DNA of 64,000 nucleotides from Oidiodendron maius Zn (GCA_000827325.1 KN832874.1:590067-654066), one strand, 5' to 3'; counted from the first letter of the stretch, positions 10,817 to 24,955 are shown. The notes: generated from the letters alone by a model not told the origin. Numbers and translations: made by a program.

Positions 10817-11507
10817 ATGATCAACGCTGTTCTCGTTTTCAATAACTCCGGCCAACCGCGGCTCACCAAATTCTACACTCAACTCGTGCGAAACCCTCTT
10901 CCACCTGCTCTCTCTTGAACTCTCAGTCTAAGTCTTTGCTTAGGAAACGTCTGTCCAGCAGCGTCTGATCTCAGAGATCTTCCATCTCGTATCGACCCGT
11001 GCGCCTGGCTCTTGCAACTTCCTCCCCCTACCACCCCTCCTGCGCTCGCAATCTACCTCGCACACCCCGCAATCTGCATCTACACCACACAACGACGTGC
11101 CCTCCCTCGTTACCTACCGTCACTATGCGACGCTGTACTTTATCATCATAAGTACAAGCACGGAGAGTCCGCTGGCGCTGATAGATCTGATTCAAGTGTA
11201 TGTGGAGGCATTGGATCGTCTGTTTGAGAACGTGTGCGAATTGGACCTGATCTTTAATTTTGAGACGCTACATGCTGCGCTGAGTGAGATGATTGTCGGA
11301 GGCGTGGTTATTGAAACCCAGGTATGTTATTGTTTGCAGTTACATGGGAAAATTCCCTTGAAGACATCATGCTGACACCGACAGCTGGATCGTGTAGTTG
11401 AGGGCGTGAGAGCGCAGGGTAGAGTTGCGAAAAGGCCAGTTAATGAATCGAGGGCTGGGCTGGGGAACCTGACCATGGCCGGAAATTTCGCTTGGCCTGG
11501 TCGATGA
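10817..11507 (+). CDS. APS3: AP-3 adaptor complex small (sigma) subunit
   Basis: Three exons (10817-10885, 10944-11321, 11385-11507) encode 189 aa. The first exon gives MINAVLVFNNSGQPRLTKFY, the canonical sigma-adaptin start. Exon 2 holds RYHATLYF-type and 'LIDLIQVYVEALDRLFENVCELDLIF' longin-fold text plus 'LHAALSEMIVGGVVIET', nearly identical across fungi. Exon 3 supplies LDRVVEGVRAQGRVAKRP. The subunit is part of the AP-3 coat that sorts cargo from Golgi/endosomes to the vacuole. An insertion after residue 50, rich in Pro/Ser/Thr, is usual in filamentous fungi. The 62-bp second intron was placed by family continuity (IET-Q-LDR); an alternative AG at 11338-11339 would break the frame. Confidence 0.95.
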
Positions 11508-12056
11508 ATACATATCGTATTTGTCGTCGGACAACAAACATGCCTTGGGAGCTGTGAGTGGGATAGAGTAGTCCGATAGGACTGTGTACATGTCCTACTC
11601 ATGACGGGCAGATGGATAGAAGGGCGTATATCCGATGAGCGCGGCAAACGGAAATGAATGCGTGGCCACAGGCAGTTTATCTGGCGCGCCGGTGGCTGCC
11701 GAGTCTATCTATGGTAGTGTTCCACACTGCCGCTTGCAAAAGCAACAAAGACATGCTTTATGTAGAGCAAATCGGAGGACCCTGTCCTGAGGATCATAGT
11801 TCAAGAATTAACTTGATATACAGAATGGAGTTAGTAATTTTATGTACAGAACTTGAACGCCCATCCAAGCTCCATGGTATGATCAACGCCGTTTGTGGTA
11901 TAATACATTCAAGGACGAACCTTGGGTTTCTCGATGTTCACCTTAGTTCCCTCAACAGACCTCTCTTGCCACTATTATATAACTTGGAACTGTCCCCGGC
12001 CCTTAAAATCAAATCTTGCATTCCAACAAAGTCATCTAAAGTCATATGGGCATTGG
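11508..12056. other. Convergent intergenic region
   Basis: About 550 bp between AP-3 sigma (plus) and the small mitochondrial-type gene (minus). An open frame at 11654-12067 has no recognisable features and I do not call it. Confidence 0.4.
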
Positions 12057-12554
12057 TCATCTACTAGTATTTGTAACTGGTATAGCATTGCCTGAATCTT
12101 GGCGTTGAACTCGGTCCTTTGTCCATACTGACCTCATCATACCCCAGAACCAGTTTCGGACCTGTAATATCATTAACATATGTCAGTGGATTATGCAAAG
12201 ATAACCTACGCCTGAAAACGGCTGCTCTCCATTTTCAGAAGTGTCCAAATTCCATTCCATGAACAGCACGCCATAGACAGCCACAACTGTAACTTTGTCA
12301 GGTATATTCCAGAGAGCAAAGCTTATGTACTTACAAACAATGCTGCTAAGCTGCGCCAACCTCACAGCCTTTGTCCACCTTGGCCTTGCGAACTTTAACT
12401 TCGCTCTCCTCTTATATCTCCTCTCTAGTCTGAATTGGTGCTTGGGAGGTAGTTTGGCAAAATCTGGGGGCCATAATCGCTTTGCCCTGTATGGGTTCGT
12501 TAACACGTACGGAATGCCTTGCTGGGCAGTTCTTCGGGCCAGTGTTGGAAGCAT
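12057..12554 (-). CDS. Small conserved fungal protein, probably mitochondrial membrane
   Basis: Three exons (12554-12335, 12286-12210, 12161-12057) give 133 aa. The N terminus (MLPTLARRTAQQGIPYVLTNP) is an arginine-bearing amphipathic start typical of mitochondrial import. A strongly basic block follows (residues about 40-65, RLERRYKRRAKLKFARPRW), then one hydrophobic segment made by the exon 1-2 junction (SSIVFVAVYGVLFMEW). A Trp-rich tail (VRNWFWGMMRSVW) comes from exon 3. I recognise this as a conserved fungal hypothetical type but know no function. The shape, with a basic matrix-side domain and a single membrane pass, would suit an inner-membrane assembly or ribosome-associated factor; that is inference. 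It is divergent from leucyl-tRNA synthetase. Confidence 0.75.
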
Positions 12555-12760
12555 TACTGCGTCTTAAGTTTATCTGGTTGAAGCTGTTCCTGGCAGGAGA
12601 TATTACAGTCGGCAGAGAACATTGTTGCCTCAGGCGACCACGTACATTTACCCCACCAACTTCGATTTTCGACGTGAGTCAATAAAGTGACACAGCCCAC
12701 GAGATAAATAGAATTGAGAATTGGCCACCCAAGGCATTCTCAAACAAATTAAGAACAATT
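12555..12760. promoter_or_regulatory. Compact bidirectional promoter
   Basis: Only 206 bp separate the ATG codons of the small mitochondrial-type gene and leucyl-tRNA synthetase. Transcription of both must initiate within or across this space. No motif could be assigned. Confidence 0.5.
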
Positions 12761-15700
12761 ATGGCTGCGGTCGAAGCAACGGCAAAGGTCTTGGAGCAAG
12801 TCACTGTCTCCAAGACCAAAGAGTTGAAAGGCGCAAGTACCACGATATTTCCCTTCTTAAATATTTACTAACAAAATTGCTACATAGACCGAGAAAAGAG
12901 ACTCCCTCATAGCAATCGAAAAGAAATACCAGATTCAATGGGAGAAGGATGGCGTGTTCCAACCAAATGCGCCCACGACCTCCGAGATTCCCCTCCACAG
13001 CATCTCTGCCGCAGACTTGCGCGCAAATGAACCCAAATTCTTCGGCACCATGGCATACCCCTACATGAACGGCACTTTACATGCGGGACATACTTTCACT
13101 GTATCGAAAGTCGAATTTACTGCCGGATTTGCGCGCATGCAGGGCAAGAGAGCCTTGTTTCCTATGGGCTTTCACTGTACAGGTATGCCTATTAAGGCAT
13201 GCTCAGACAAGCTTATTAACGAGGTGAAGCTCTTCGGGCAAAATTTTGAGAACTATAAGGAGGATGAGGAGCCACAAGTTGAGACACCAGCACCGACGAC
13301 TCATCACGAAGATGTGACAAAGTTCACGGCAAAGAAAGGCAAGGCTGCGGCCAAGGTCGTCAAAATGAAGTACCAGTTCCAGATCATGTGTGCCTTGGGC
13401 ATACCAGTAGAAGATATTCATTTATTTGCAGATCCACAGCATTGGTTAGAGTACTTCCCACCGTTGTGCCGGCGGGATCTTACGAATTTTGGCGCAAGGA
13501 TTGACTGGAGACGGTCATTTGTCACGACAGATGCAAACCCTTACTACGATGCATTTGTCCGCTGGCAAATGAACCGCCTTAAGGAGTTAAATAAGATTAA
13601 GTTCGGAAAGAGGTATACTATCTACTCGCCCAAGGACGGACAGCCATGTATGGACCACGACCGAAGCGAGGGCGAGGCTGTCGGGCCACAGGAATATACG
13701 GCGTTGAAGTTGAGGGTCAAAGAGTGGGCTCCAGAGGCAGAGAAGGCTATTAAGGGCAAAGTTCCAGATAGCGCTGATGTTTTCTTCGTTCCTGCGACAC
13801 TTAGACCAGAGACCATGTACGGCCAGACGTGCTGTTTCGTTGGTCCAAAGATTAGTTACGGGGTTTTCAAAGTTTCGGAAAAGGAATTTTATGTCGTCAC
13901 GGACCGTGCCGCACGGAATATGGCATATCAGGGCATCTTCCCCGAGAACGGCATTTACGAGAAAGTTGCAGAGGTGGTTGGATCGGCTTGTGTTGGAACC
14001 CTTGTGAACGCTCCTCTCTCGGTGCACACTGAAGGCGTTAGGATATTGCCCATGGAAACAGTCCTCCCGACGAAGGGTACGGGAGTGGTTACTTCTGTAC
14101 CGTCAGACAGTCCGGATGACTTTGCAACTGTTACCGACCTTGCGAAGAAGGCTACCTATTATGGCATCAAGAAAGAATGGGCTGAATTGGAAATTCTTCC
14201 TATTATAGAAACTCCATCTTACGGCAATCTTACCGCGCCTTTCCTTGTTAAAAAGCTCAAGATTGCGTCGCCAAAGGATGTAAAGAAGCTTGAGGAGGCA
14301 AAGGAACTTGCATATAAGGAAGGCTATTACCAAGGTATCATGGTCGCTGGTGACTTCAAGGGAGAGAAAGTGGAAGTTGCGAAGCCGAAAGTTCGGCAGC
14401 AGCTTATCGATGCTGGTCAGGGATTTGCATACTCGGAGCCAGAGCGGAAAGTTGTCAGTCGATCCGGAGACGACTGCTGTGTGGCTTTGATGGATCAATG
14501 GTACCTCGATTACGGCGAGGAAGCATGGAAGAACGTCGCATTGCAGTATGTCGAGAACACTGACGGCAAGGGCATGGAAACATTTGCTCCGGAAACGAAG
14601 AATGGATTTGAAGCCGTCCTTAATTGGCTCAACCAGTGGGCTTGTGCTAGATCATATGGTCTTGGCTCGAAGCTTCCGTGGGATCCTCAATTCCTTGTTG
14701 AGAGTTTGAGCGATAGTACTATATACATGGCATACTATACAATCGCCCACTATCTCCACAAAGATATCTTTGGCAAGACTCCGGGTCTCGCAGGTATTAA
14801 GCCAGAGCAGATGACAGACGAAGTCTGGGACTATGTCTTCGCGCGGCGAGATCTTAGTGAAGAGATTATATCTCAAACGAAGATCTCTAAGGACGTCCTC
14901 GAGTCAATGCGACGAGAGTTTGAGTATTGGTATCCATTAGACCTCCGAGTCTCCGGCAAAGATCTCATTCCCAACCATCTTACCTTCTTCCTTTATATTC
15001 ATCTTGCGATTTTTACACCAGAATACTGGCCGAAGGGTGTCCGTACAAATGGACACTTGCTCCTCAACGGTGAAAAAATGAGCAAGTCGACCGGAAACTT
15101 TATGACGCTCGATGATATGGTGAAGAAATACGGTGCCGATGCATCACGAATCGCATTAGCCGATGCTGGAGATGCCGTGGCTGATGCCAACTTCGAAGAA
15201 GATGTGGCCGATAACAACATTCTCCGGCTCTATAACCTCCGAGAATGGTGCGAAGAGATGACTTCTCCCAAGGCCGATCTCCGCTCTGGTGTGAAGAACG
15301 ACTTCCTTGATGCTCTCTTTGACAATGAAATGAACTCCATAGTTCGCGAATGCCATGGCCACTATGAAGCCACAAACTACAAGCTCGCTCTCAAGTCTGC
15401 ACTCTACGATTTCACGTCCGCAAGAGATTTCTACCGCGAGGCTTCTATTGCTGCGGGAATCAAGATGCACAAGGACTTGATCTTACGATACATTGAATTG
15501 CAAGCGCTCTTGCTTGCCGTTATTACGCCTCACTGGTCTGAGTATATCTGGCTCGAGGTTCTTCACAGGCCAAGCACGATCCAAAACCAACTCTTTCCTA
15601 CTGCCCCCGCTCCAGTGGCCTCCTTAACCGCAGCACGCGAGTACGTGCGAAACACCTCCTCCAACATTACCTCCGCCGAAGCAGCTCAGCAGAAGAAGAA

Positions 15701-16172
15701 GGCCAAGGGCAAGGATATCGGCTACGATCTCAAGAAGCCCAAGAAGCTCACCATCTTTGCAGCAGACAAATTTCCGACCTGGCAAGAGAAGTATATTGAT
15801 CTCATGAGAGAGTCATGGGTCCCTGGCAAAGGTGCGGATGACAAGGCTCTCAATAGCAAGATCGCCAAGATGGGCGAGATGAAGAAGGCCATGCCATTCG
15901 TTCAGAATTTAAAGAAGAGACTAGTGGCAGGAGAGGCCCCGGAAATGATCTTTGAGCGTAAGTTGGCGTTTAATGAGGAAGCTACGTTGAAGAATATGGT
16001 GCCGGGTTTGAAGAAGGCTGCAGGGCTCACAGTGGTGAGAATCATCCGCGTGGATGAGGGAGGCAAGACGGGGACGATAGTAGATGGTGAAGCAGTGCAA
16101 AATTTGCCTGCTTTGGCCGAGGCCGCCGTTCCCGGCGTGCCAACATTTGCTTTTGAAAATGTGGCTGTTTAA
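12761..16172 (+). CDS. CDC60: Cytosolic leucyl-tRNA synthetase
   Basis: Class Ia aminoacyl-tRNA synthetase charging tRNA-Leu in the cytosol. Two exons (12761-12832, 12888-16172) encode 1118 aa, the normal eukaryotic cytosolic length. The ATP-binding HIGH-type motif is HAGH (residues 89-92, in PYMNGTLHAGHTF) and the KMSKS loop is at 754-758 (GEKMSKSTGNF). Between them lies the large CP1 editing domain with 'LRPETMYGQT' and 'GTGVVTSVPSDSPDD', the latter including the editing Asp region. The C-terminal tRNA-binding extension is present. The 55-bp first intron begins GCAAGT instead of GT; using it joins ELKG to TEKRDSLIAIEKKYQ as in orthologues, whereas the nearest GT breaks the frame. In yeast, LeuRS also senses leucine for TORC1. 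Confidence 0.96.
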
Positions 16173-16785
16173 TTGCTGGGTATAGTAACTAAACTGATCT
16201 GTTGGCATGATGTAGAGTCAAGACAATAGATGTATTAGATGCACTTACGGCTTCAGCGAAAGAATAAACAGCGTTTTAAGCTGTTACTCGAGAAGTCTCC
16301 CTCAAAAAAAAAGTGTTCACATTCCGTTAAAGAAGTGAGTTCCCTCTTAGGGGCATTCTTAGTATCTAAATAATTTAATCGATAAAGAATATGTTGTTCC
16401 TACACAGACCTGGATAAGCTATGCTGGTCTCCGAACCAGACCCAAAGAAGTAGGAAGATACCTAGAAATAACAACTCCGTATCTCAAACAAGACATGTAT
16501 GTGAGGTGATATATACAGAGACCTCATACTTCGTTACAGTTTCGTCAGAGATTGTGCCATCGAGTTGACGGTGAGATTGACTCGGCCAGTGCGATCTACA
16601 GTAGAGTAGGTGCGGTGGTCCAAAGTCTCGCTTAAATGGTGATTAATAAGGATTTTTCTTCCTAGCCTTCCACCGATATATTTTCCATGTGCGTTCTTTC
16701 CTGCAGTCTTTTGCGAAGTTTCACTGTAGAGGTTAGAAGCATGACCGGCAGCTGAGCACCACCGCTCCCTCTCCCAGGTAGCGGG
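16173..16785. other. Intergenic region
   Basis: About 610 bp. A run of nine A's lies near 16304. No gene, RNA or repeat family recognised. Confidence 0.4.
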
Positions 16786-17822
16786 ATGAGGCTTTTATTA
16801 ATCCGACATGGCGAGACCGTCGATAATGTCGCGCAGGTCTAGTATGCCCTCCCTGTCATCTCTTTCCTCTTCAATACTGACCTCTCAGCGCTGGTACTCT
16901 CGATTCGGCCCTTACCAATCACGGTGTGACCCAAGCGTTGCGGCTAGGCTCGTATCTGGCGTCTGCGAACGTCAAGTTGTCGAAGATCTTCTCCTCAGAC
17001 CTCCAACGCGCGTTCAAGACAGCTGAATACATTCGGCTTGCACAAACCAACCCTCTGCCAGAGACAACCAAATTAAAACTCCTTAGAGAACAAGATTTTG
17101 GCTCGTATGAGGGAAAGGCATACACTGAACGCCCACGAGTGTCGGATAAACAGGGGCAAGAAGCCCTTATTGACAGTCTTCAGAGCGACCCTGACTTCAA
17201 GTATGTGGAGCCGAGAGAGTCGATGGTTCTTCGCATGAACACATTCATTGATTCGTATCTGGCCGAGCTCACACAGGGTATGGCGGACGGAGACACTGTT
17301 GCTGTGATTGCGCATGGAATTATCCTGAGCTTTTTGTGGAGAGGTATTATGCAACGATTCGAAACCCGGAATATTCTCCTCGCGCCACCTGTAATGATTG
17401 CGGATCGCGGCATGGATTTGAAATATTTAGGTAGCTGGGCGAACACTGGGTACATGGACTTGGAAATCCGGAAGAAATCCATAAGTACCCAAGACTCTGG
17501 CCACACTTCTCCAAGGTTGCATCAGTCGCAACGGGACATCACCCAGTACTCTACCCTAGAGCAACGGGATTCCGAGTTTCCACCTGAGCTGGCGTATCCT
17601 GCAATACTGAATGGAGCAATATCTCTGCCTTTCCAAGCGTCAACGTCTCCTATGCAGCAACCACCGTCAAGTCCCGAAGAACGGGTTCTAATAGTAAAAG
17701 CAATCAACTGCCGAGACCATCTCCGAGGCTTGAAAAAGACTCGAGGCGGCATTGGCAGCCTACAGTATGATGAGAAACAATCATCAATGGATTCTTTTGT
17801 TAAGAGACGAAAGGTTGGATAA
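16786..17822 (+). CDS. Histidine phosphatase (phosphoglycerate mutase-like) family protein
   Basis: Two exons (16786-16841, 16889-17822) encode 329 aa. The first 18 codons give MRLLLIRHGETVDNVAQVY with the catalytic RHGE (residues 7-10). Splicing at TA|GTATGC joins it to AGTLDSALTNHGVTQALRLG, the canonical second block. Further landmarks are 'SSDLQRAFKTAEYI' and 'TVAVIAHGIILSFLWRG', the second catalytic His. Members dephosphorylate small phosphorylated metabolites or proteins; many fungal members are called phosphoglycerate mutase although they are phosphatases. The C-terminal 110 residues are Ser/Gln-rich and disordered, ending in a basic stretch (KRRKVG) that could be a nuclear signal. The substrate cannot be read from sequence. 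Confidence 0.9.
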
Positions 17823-18824
17823 TTAAGCACCTTGCAATACTCCAAACCAACGGAGGTACGTCTTGTCTCTCATTATTTTATGGAAGCACCGTCCTTGAAA
17901 TGATGATACACCTTATTCACAGACCTGTTCCGAACAATCCTGTGGACAAACAAAGTACCAACTGCTGTCTGATATTTATCATATATTCTCTCATTATTGT
18001 ACTTGATTTGGCGATATATGCTGACTCCGTAGAATACAGTCTACTTTCATTGCCCAAGCCTCCTGCATTTGAAATTCGAGAGAATTCTCAAAATAGAGCA
18101 AGCCGAACTCTATTCATGCCTTATATTGCACTAGAGAGTAATGAAAACATTTCACCTACAAATTCATACGGCTTTCTTTCGTTGCTTCCCTTCCAGTGCA
18201 TTCTAAAACGCGAAAGAAACCTCAACATGTCTGCAACATTAAGATTCTAAACTCTTATCATATATTTCGTGATCGCATTCCATTCCACTGTTACCCAAGC
18301 CCTATCTACTTCTATCCTTAATGACCTTACTTCCCATACCGAGACACCACTTTTTTCTATGAAATTGTCACTATATTACCTTCAAGTTTCGTTATAGTGG
18401 TTGAAAATCCATTCTCTAGTGTGTCCTAGACTCGCAACTAGCTTATCCCAGCCTATTCCACTAGATTCCATTGTATGCAGTTAATAAGCATTGCTTCTAG
18501 TGTGAACGAAACGCGACAACTGGAGGGCTTTAGAGGTGGGTTGAACCAGCTCTTGAAAGTTTCGTGCACTCCTTATTGAAATCACTTTTGCCTGGCGATG
18601 ACAAACACAGGGGATAGCAGGAGTTGCCAATTCTCTACTCACTCTGATATCAGTCACCTCATATGTTGGCATCGCCATTCCCTTCCATCCTATGTCTAAC
18701 TCTTTCTTACTCTCAGTTTACATTTTCAAGCTTGAAAGCTGGCATAAAATCGTGCTATAGGTGCTAAAATATCTCAGAGTTTATCAGTTCTTAGAATTCC
18801 TTTAACCCTCCCTCTCTTATTACA
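17823..18824. other. Intergenic region
   Basis: About 1 kb, AT-rich. The open frame at 17900-18250 has hydrophobic runs but no family features, and I leave it uncalled. This is probably the promoter region of the gene at 18825. Confidence 0.4.
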
Positions 18825-21454
18825 ATGAGTCTTTCCCTGCCACAAGGATTGCCAGGCATGAGCCTCGACAATAGAAATCCTAAAACCCCTGCATTACTGG
18901 ACGATGCATACTTCGCCGCGGCAACAGCAAGGCCAAAAATCCAGGGTTTTCGCGACATTGGGATATTGATGAATTCTCGTCGGGCAGCATCACTGAATGC
19001 CATCCGCGGTGGACCTTCTGCATGCATAGACGAGGACAATAGTGGTACGTACGATCCAAGCGAATCTCGATCGAAAACTGTAGTTTCCAAACCCAGGAAG
19101 ATAAAGAAGGCGAAGAGGGAGAATAGGAACGATGATCCAAGCCAGGAACAGACTCGCCGACGTACACAAGTTGGATATAGCTTACCTGTCATATTTACCC
19201 TTAGCTCGGCCAAGGGTACAAATTATCTGAGATCGATCTCACCTGGTCCATTTAACGACGACTTCAACGGCCCGGAGAGAATCAAAGAATCCCCAAATGC
19301 TGACAATGCTATTCTCTTCACTCGAGGGCAAGTCAAGAAACCAACCAGACTCGGCAGCGAAGCAACTAGGTACGCTCATATCTCAAGAACGTCTGACACT
19401 GCTAAGAATGATGCAGGGTTGATGGGCTAACACCAGACCAACTGAGTGACGGCCATCTCCAACGCCGAGGCTGCAAAGCTTGCTTCGCAGCGGAAGACGA
19501 TAATTGCTCCCTCATTTGCCATGCCTATGATTATCCTTGCAGTTCGTGCCATGATGCTGGCATCGACTGTGAACTTATCACCCCTCCGGAGTTCAAGAGG
19601 ATTTGCGAGCGTTGTAAGAAGAAGCGGATCCCTTGCTCTTATAAAATTGATGGGGGAAGAGGAGTTAGTGAGTGTGAAAATTGCAGAAACGCAGCGGTGA
19701 CTTGCTGTGCTGGCCCATTGAGAGCGACGCATGCAAAGAAGTTTCAGGGTGAGATGGCTACTCAGGGTACTACTTCTAGCATGGAAGCAGTTCCTCAGTC
19801 AGGGGCCTCTCTGCAGACTAGTATTACTGCCCCAACGGCTTTGACCGGTGTTGCTCCTCTGTCATCTGTATTTCCCCAGATAGCAGCTGCTCTTCAAACA
19901 GTTGCTATTTCTGAGGCAACAGCTAGCCCCCAGATGGCAGTCTCTTCGCGGGTAGGTACAACTCGTCAGACGTCAGCTTCTCTCCAGACAGTGTTAGCAG
20001 CTCCGCTAGTTCCTGCAACTTCTCTCCCTCCTCCAACTGCTGCCACTCTTCCTCCACCAAGGATGTATGTAGCATGCAATCAGTGCAGGGGTGAAGGGCT
20101 GAGATGCAATCTCAAGAGACATCAGACGGGACCATGCAGCAACTGCAAGCAGAACAATGAGACTTGCAAATTCGTCCTGATTCCTCCACCTGAGAAATTG
20201 ATCAGGAATAATGCCGCTTCTGCGAGGGGTGGTAGTACAAGCAAGAAATCTACCAAGAAACCAAGCTCCAAAAAGAAAAATAAAAGACGCAAACTTCCAG
20301 CTAAAAAATCTCTCCGAGGGAAGGGAACTGTCTCTAAACGAGGATCACGCAACACCTCCTTTTACCCACCAGCACTGGAACATCGTATGACCCAAGGCAT
20401 ACCTCACATCCTCATCTGCACCTCTTTTGCCCACCCGATATCTTTCAATCACGTTCCAGCGCCCGGTGGCAGCCACGCCTGCTCGTGGTGCTCGTCTCCT
20501 TTCTTCGGACTCTTCGGTCACGGCGAGCGCGAAGTGGAAGTCATTCCCTGGCCAAATGGACATGGATATGAGGAGATTGGACTCGATCCTGCTGAGAACA
20601 TTGCCAATGTCTCCAATATCAAGTTCAATAATAATATCGGCTGTAGAGGTTCTGTCAATGCTAAAGGAAAGGAGCAGAAATTTAGCAAAGATCTCCGAGG
20701 CCACAGCCAGCTCGGTGAAGAGTACAGCCGAATGTGCATCTCTTGCACATTTCAACGCGTGTGTATCATGGCCTGCGACTCGCATCAGATGAAATCCATG
20801 GAAGACATTGATCCCCGAGTATATAACGAGAGGGAGTTTGAGCGTGCAGTGGTAGCACTGCAGAGTGGTGATAAGGAAGGGAGCAGGCTCGTCACGGAGG
20901 CGAGGTGGTGCTCGGTGTGTCCTGCGCTGGCGGAGCACCGGTGCATAGCTAAGCAGGAGAATATCCTCGTCGATGAAGATGATTTCGATGTCGAGAGGCA
21001 AGGGAGATATAGAGCAGAGTGTGGAAAGGGGTGTGGTCTACTTCTTTGCGAGACTTGCAAAGACTTATTGAGCAAACTTGAGATCGCGAAGATGTTCTCC
21101 CTCGTTCCGGCGACGCGGGATACGAATACTTTGGATCTTCTGGTGCGGATGGTGCAAGAAGATAAGTTTCATTACGCCATTGGCACAAGGGCGGATGCGG
21201 GGTTCTTGACTTCAGAAGGGGAGCTGAGCCGTAGGCTTGAGAAGGGATTTGGGGAGGATGTGGACATGGAGAACGAGGGACAGTACAGCGATGAAGAAGG
21301 TGAACATTGTGATGATAACTCGATGGATATGGAGGTAATTGCATCTCAAAATGAAGATTCGATCTTCAGAGGAGAAAAGAGGACTCAAGAAGGAGAGGCG
21401 AGCAAGACTGGTGGAGAAATTGAGGCCATTGTCATCAGTGACGATGAGGATTAA
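18825..21454 (+). CDS. Large cysteine-rich protein with three zinc-cluster-like modules
   Basis: Two exons (18825-19369, 19417-21454; 47-bp GT-AG intron) give 860 aa. After a disordered basic N terminus comes a Cys-rich region. Module A (201-233) is C-x2-C-x7-C-x3-C-x6-C-x2-C-x6-C. Module B (245-278) is C-x2-C-x6-C-x12-C-x2-C-x6-C, a full Zn2Cys6 spacing. After a Ser/Thr/Pro/Gln-rich linker, module C (402-432) is C-x2-C-x6-C-x9-C-x2-C-x6-C, followed by a Lys/Arg/Ser block resembling a nuclear signal (KKSTKKPSSKKKNKRR). The C-terminal half has further CxxC pairs (CSWC, CISC, CSVC, CETC) and an acidic tail ending IVISDDED. It is probably a nuclear, DNA- or chromatin-associated factor; targets are unknown. 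The intron was placed because it is the short GT-AG interval that joins the two frames. Confidence 0.75.
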
Positions 21455-22399
21455 GCATCTCTCGCCGTTATCTCTGTCCGGAATGTACATTCCTTCCATT
21501 TTTATCGCCTTCTCCGTCTTGAAGAATAGATGAGATGCAGCACTTACTTCTGGGGATTATTTACGATCATTTCAGCAGCCAGGGGGGTATTTAATATTAC
21601 TCTTTCCTCGATCCATAGCCATTCAGCTTCAGGATGAAGAATAGGGGCTTGTCTTCTACTCGGCATACATATGCCGCATCATTCATTAGCAGCACTTGCC
21701 ATATATATATAGCAACATTCAGCCCCTCCCAAAGCAGGCACAGGATAAAAAAAAATATAGGTCATTATTCTTATTTCATACGTCCATGATCTCGTATCAC
21801 CTGTGAGCAAGCCGCTGAGGCAAAAGTATGGTACTCTAGGCAGTGTAACCCCACCTTCAATGTACTCTTGGTACCGAAAAGCAAACTCCCATGACCCAAT
21901 CTCCCGAGACATCTCCTTTATCCCGTATCCCCAATATAAAGAACACCAGTAACCATGTGCCAAACCACGCAATCCCGTTGGATGTTTTCGTCTTTTATAC
22001 TTTGTCCCATAGTCAGATGTGTTTCGCTCATGTGCCAATGTTAACAACGCAGGCCCGAATGCCGTTATTCCCGTGCAAATGCCATGTCATGCCATGTCAT
22101 GCAATAAAAGTTCAAAATCCTCAAGAAACGCCAGATCGCTATGCTAAGCCTAGGCCCGCCTCCGTTTTGCCGTGCTGTAAAGCGCCTCCCATTTTGGGCC
22201 GAAGTACCGGAAAGAGAAGAGACCAGATTCAAATAATATGGAAATGGGAGTGGAGAGAAGTGAGAAAGCGCAAATTGTGTAAGGGAAGGCGGATGTGGAT
22301 GAAGTTACGAGTGGTCCGTAGAACTCGCCAAGCAAAACTCATACCCGATTATCCCCGGGTCCCGCCACCCTCGCAAATCCAAAGCGCTCAGCGCTTCTT
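21455..22399. other. Convergent intergenic region
   Basis: About 945 bp between convergent genes. Short direct repeats of CATGTCATGC occur near 22080-22100. Frames such as 21679-22047 (minus) have no supporting features. Confidence 0.4.
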
Positions 22400-24004
<1,605 letters not shown>

Positions 24005-24955
24005 TATGGCGGCTTTTCTCGGTGTATGCGTGGATTTAAGAAATTAGGAAAGGCGGTGGAGAAGAGAAGTAACAGAAAGAATGAAAAAAATCCCTAGGAG
24101 AAGATGTGGAGGGAGACGTATTTTGCTGGTTTGTTTTATGTTGTTTTTTGTGTTTCTTTGGTGTCGTGGTAGATTGTGGATTTTATGATGTCGTTGGACC
24201 GAGGAAGTTTGGGGATTTCGGGTCTCGTGGGAGAAAGTCGGCTACGGGGGAATGTCGATGCAAGGCTGACAACTCGAGACAAGACTTGAACAATTTTTGT
24301 ATTATTTACCAGGGAATAAACTATATCTTCAACACCAGCTATGATATTCTTATTATTGACGCACGGCCGAATATATATTGATCAGGTGCCTGTCCTCTGC
24401 ATTCCAATGCTGAAGTTTCCGGCCTTAATGCGCCTTCCGTCCGTGTATGGCTTCAACTCATTGGCCAAGACTACACCGCCAAGTCAAGAGAGATAAAAAG
24501 AAAGTATGAGACAGGGTGGGGTGGTAATAAAACTCATTAATATCACAGATGGAAACGCTGGAAAGCTATATCGAGCACTGCTGCCCTCGCTCTATCTATT
24601 TCACCAATTCAGTAGACCTCCCGCGCCTTGCAATTCCCATAAAGTCACTATAAATCACCGCTTAGAATCTGCAAACGTCGCCCTGAATGATACGAATAGA
24701 CCATGTGGTGACTTCCGTATTTATATCATAGATCCGAGTAGCCCCTTGGATTGGGAATAAGGACCTTCAGCTTTAATCTCCTGGAGAGTGTGCAATGCCC
24801 CAAATCTGAGAATCGTGTGCTAGAGTTGTTCTGCTCATACATGCCATGAGCCACACACTTAACTATGCATCGGCGGTAGAGGATAGAGTGGGATATTCGA
24901 CTCATTTGGGGCAATGATAGTGTTGGCAACTCGCCTTCGTCCCAATTCAAATCAA
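24005..24955. other. Intergenic region
   Basis: About 950 bp holding the promoter of the kinase/bisphosphatase gene and the 3' flank of the CNL1-like gene. Small frames have no motif. Nothing else seen. Confidence 0.4.

Noticed and set aside
11654-12067. 137-residue plus-strand frame
   Set aside because: No motif or family features, and it overlaps the last exon of the minus-strand mitochondrial-type gene.
17900-18250. 116-residue plus-strand frame with a hydrophobic run
   Set aside because: No family features and no flanking exons; an AT-rich spacer can give such frames by chance.
21679-22047. 122-residue minus-strand frame
   Set aside because: Lies between convergent genes, no motif, and composition like non-coding DNA.
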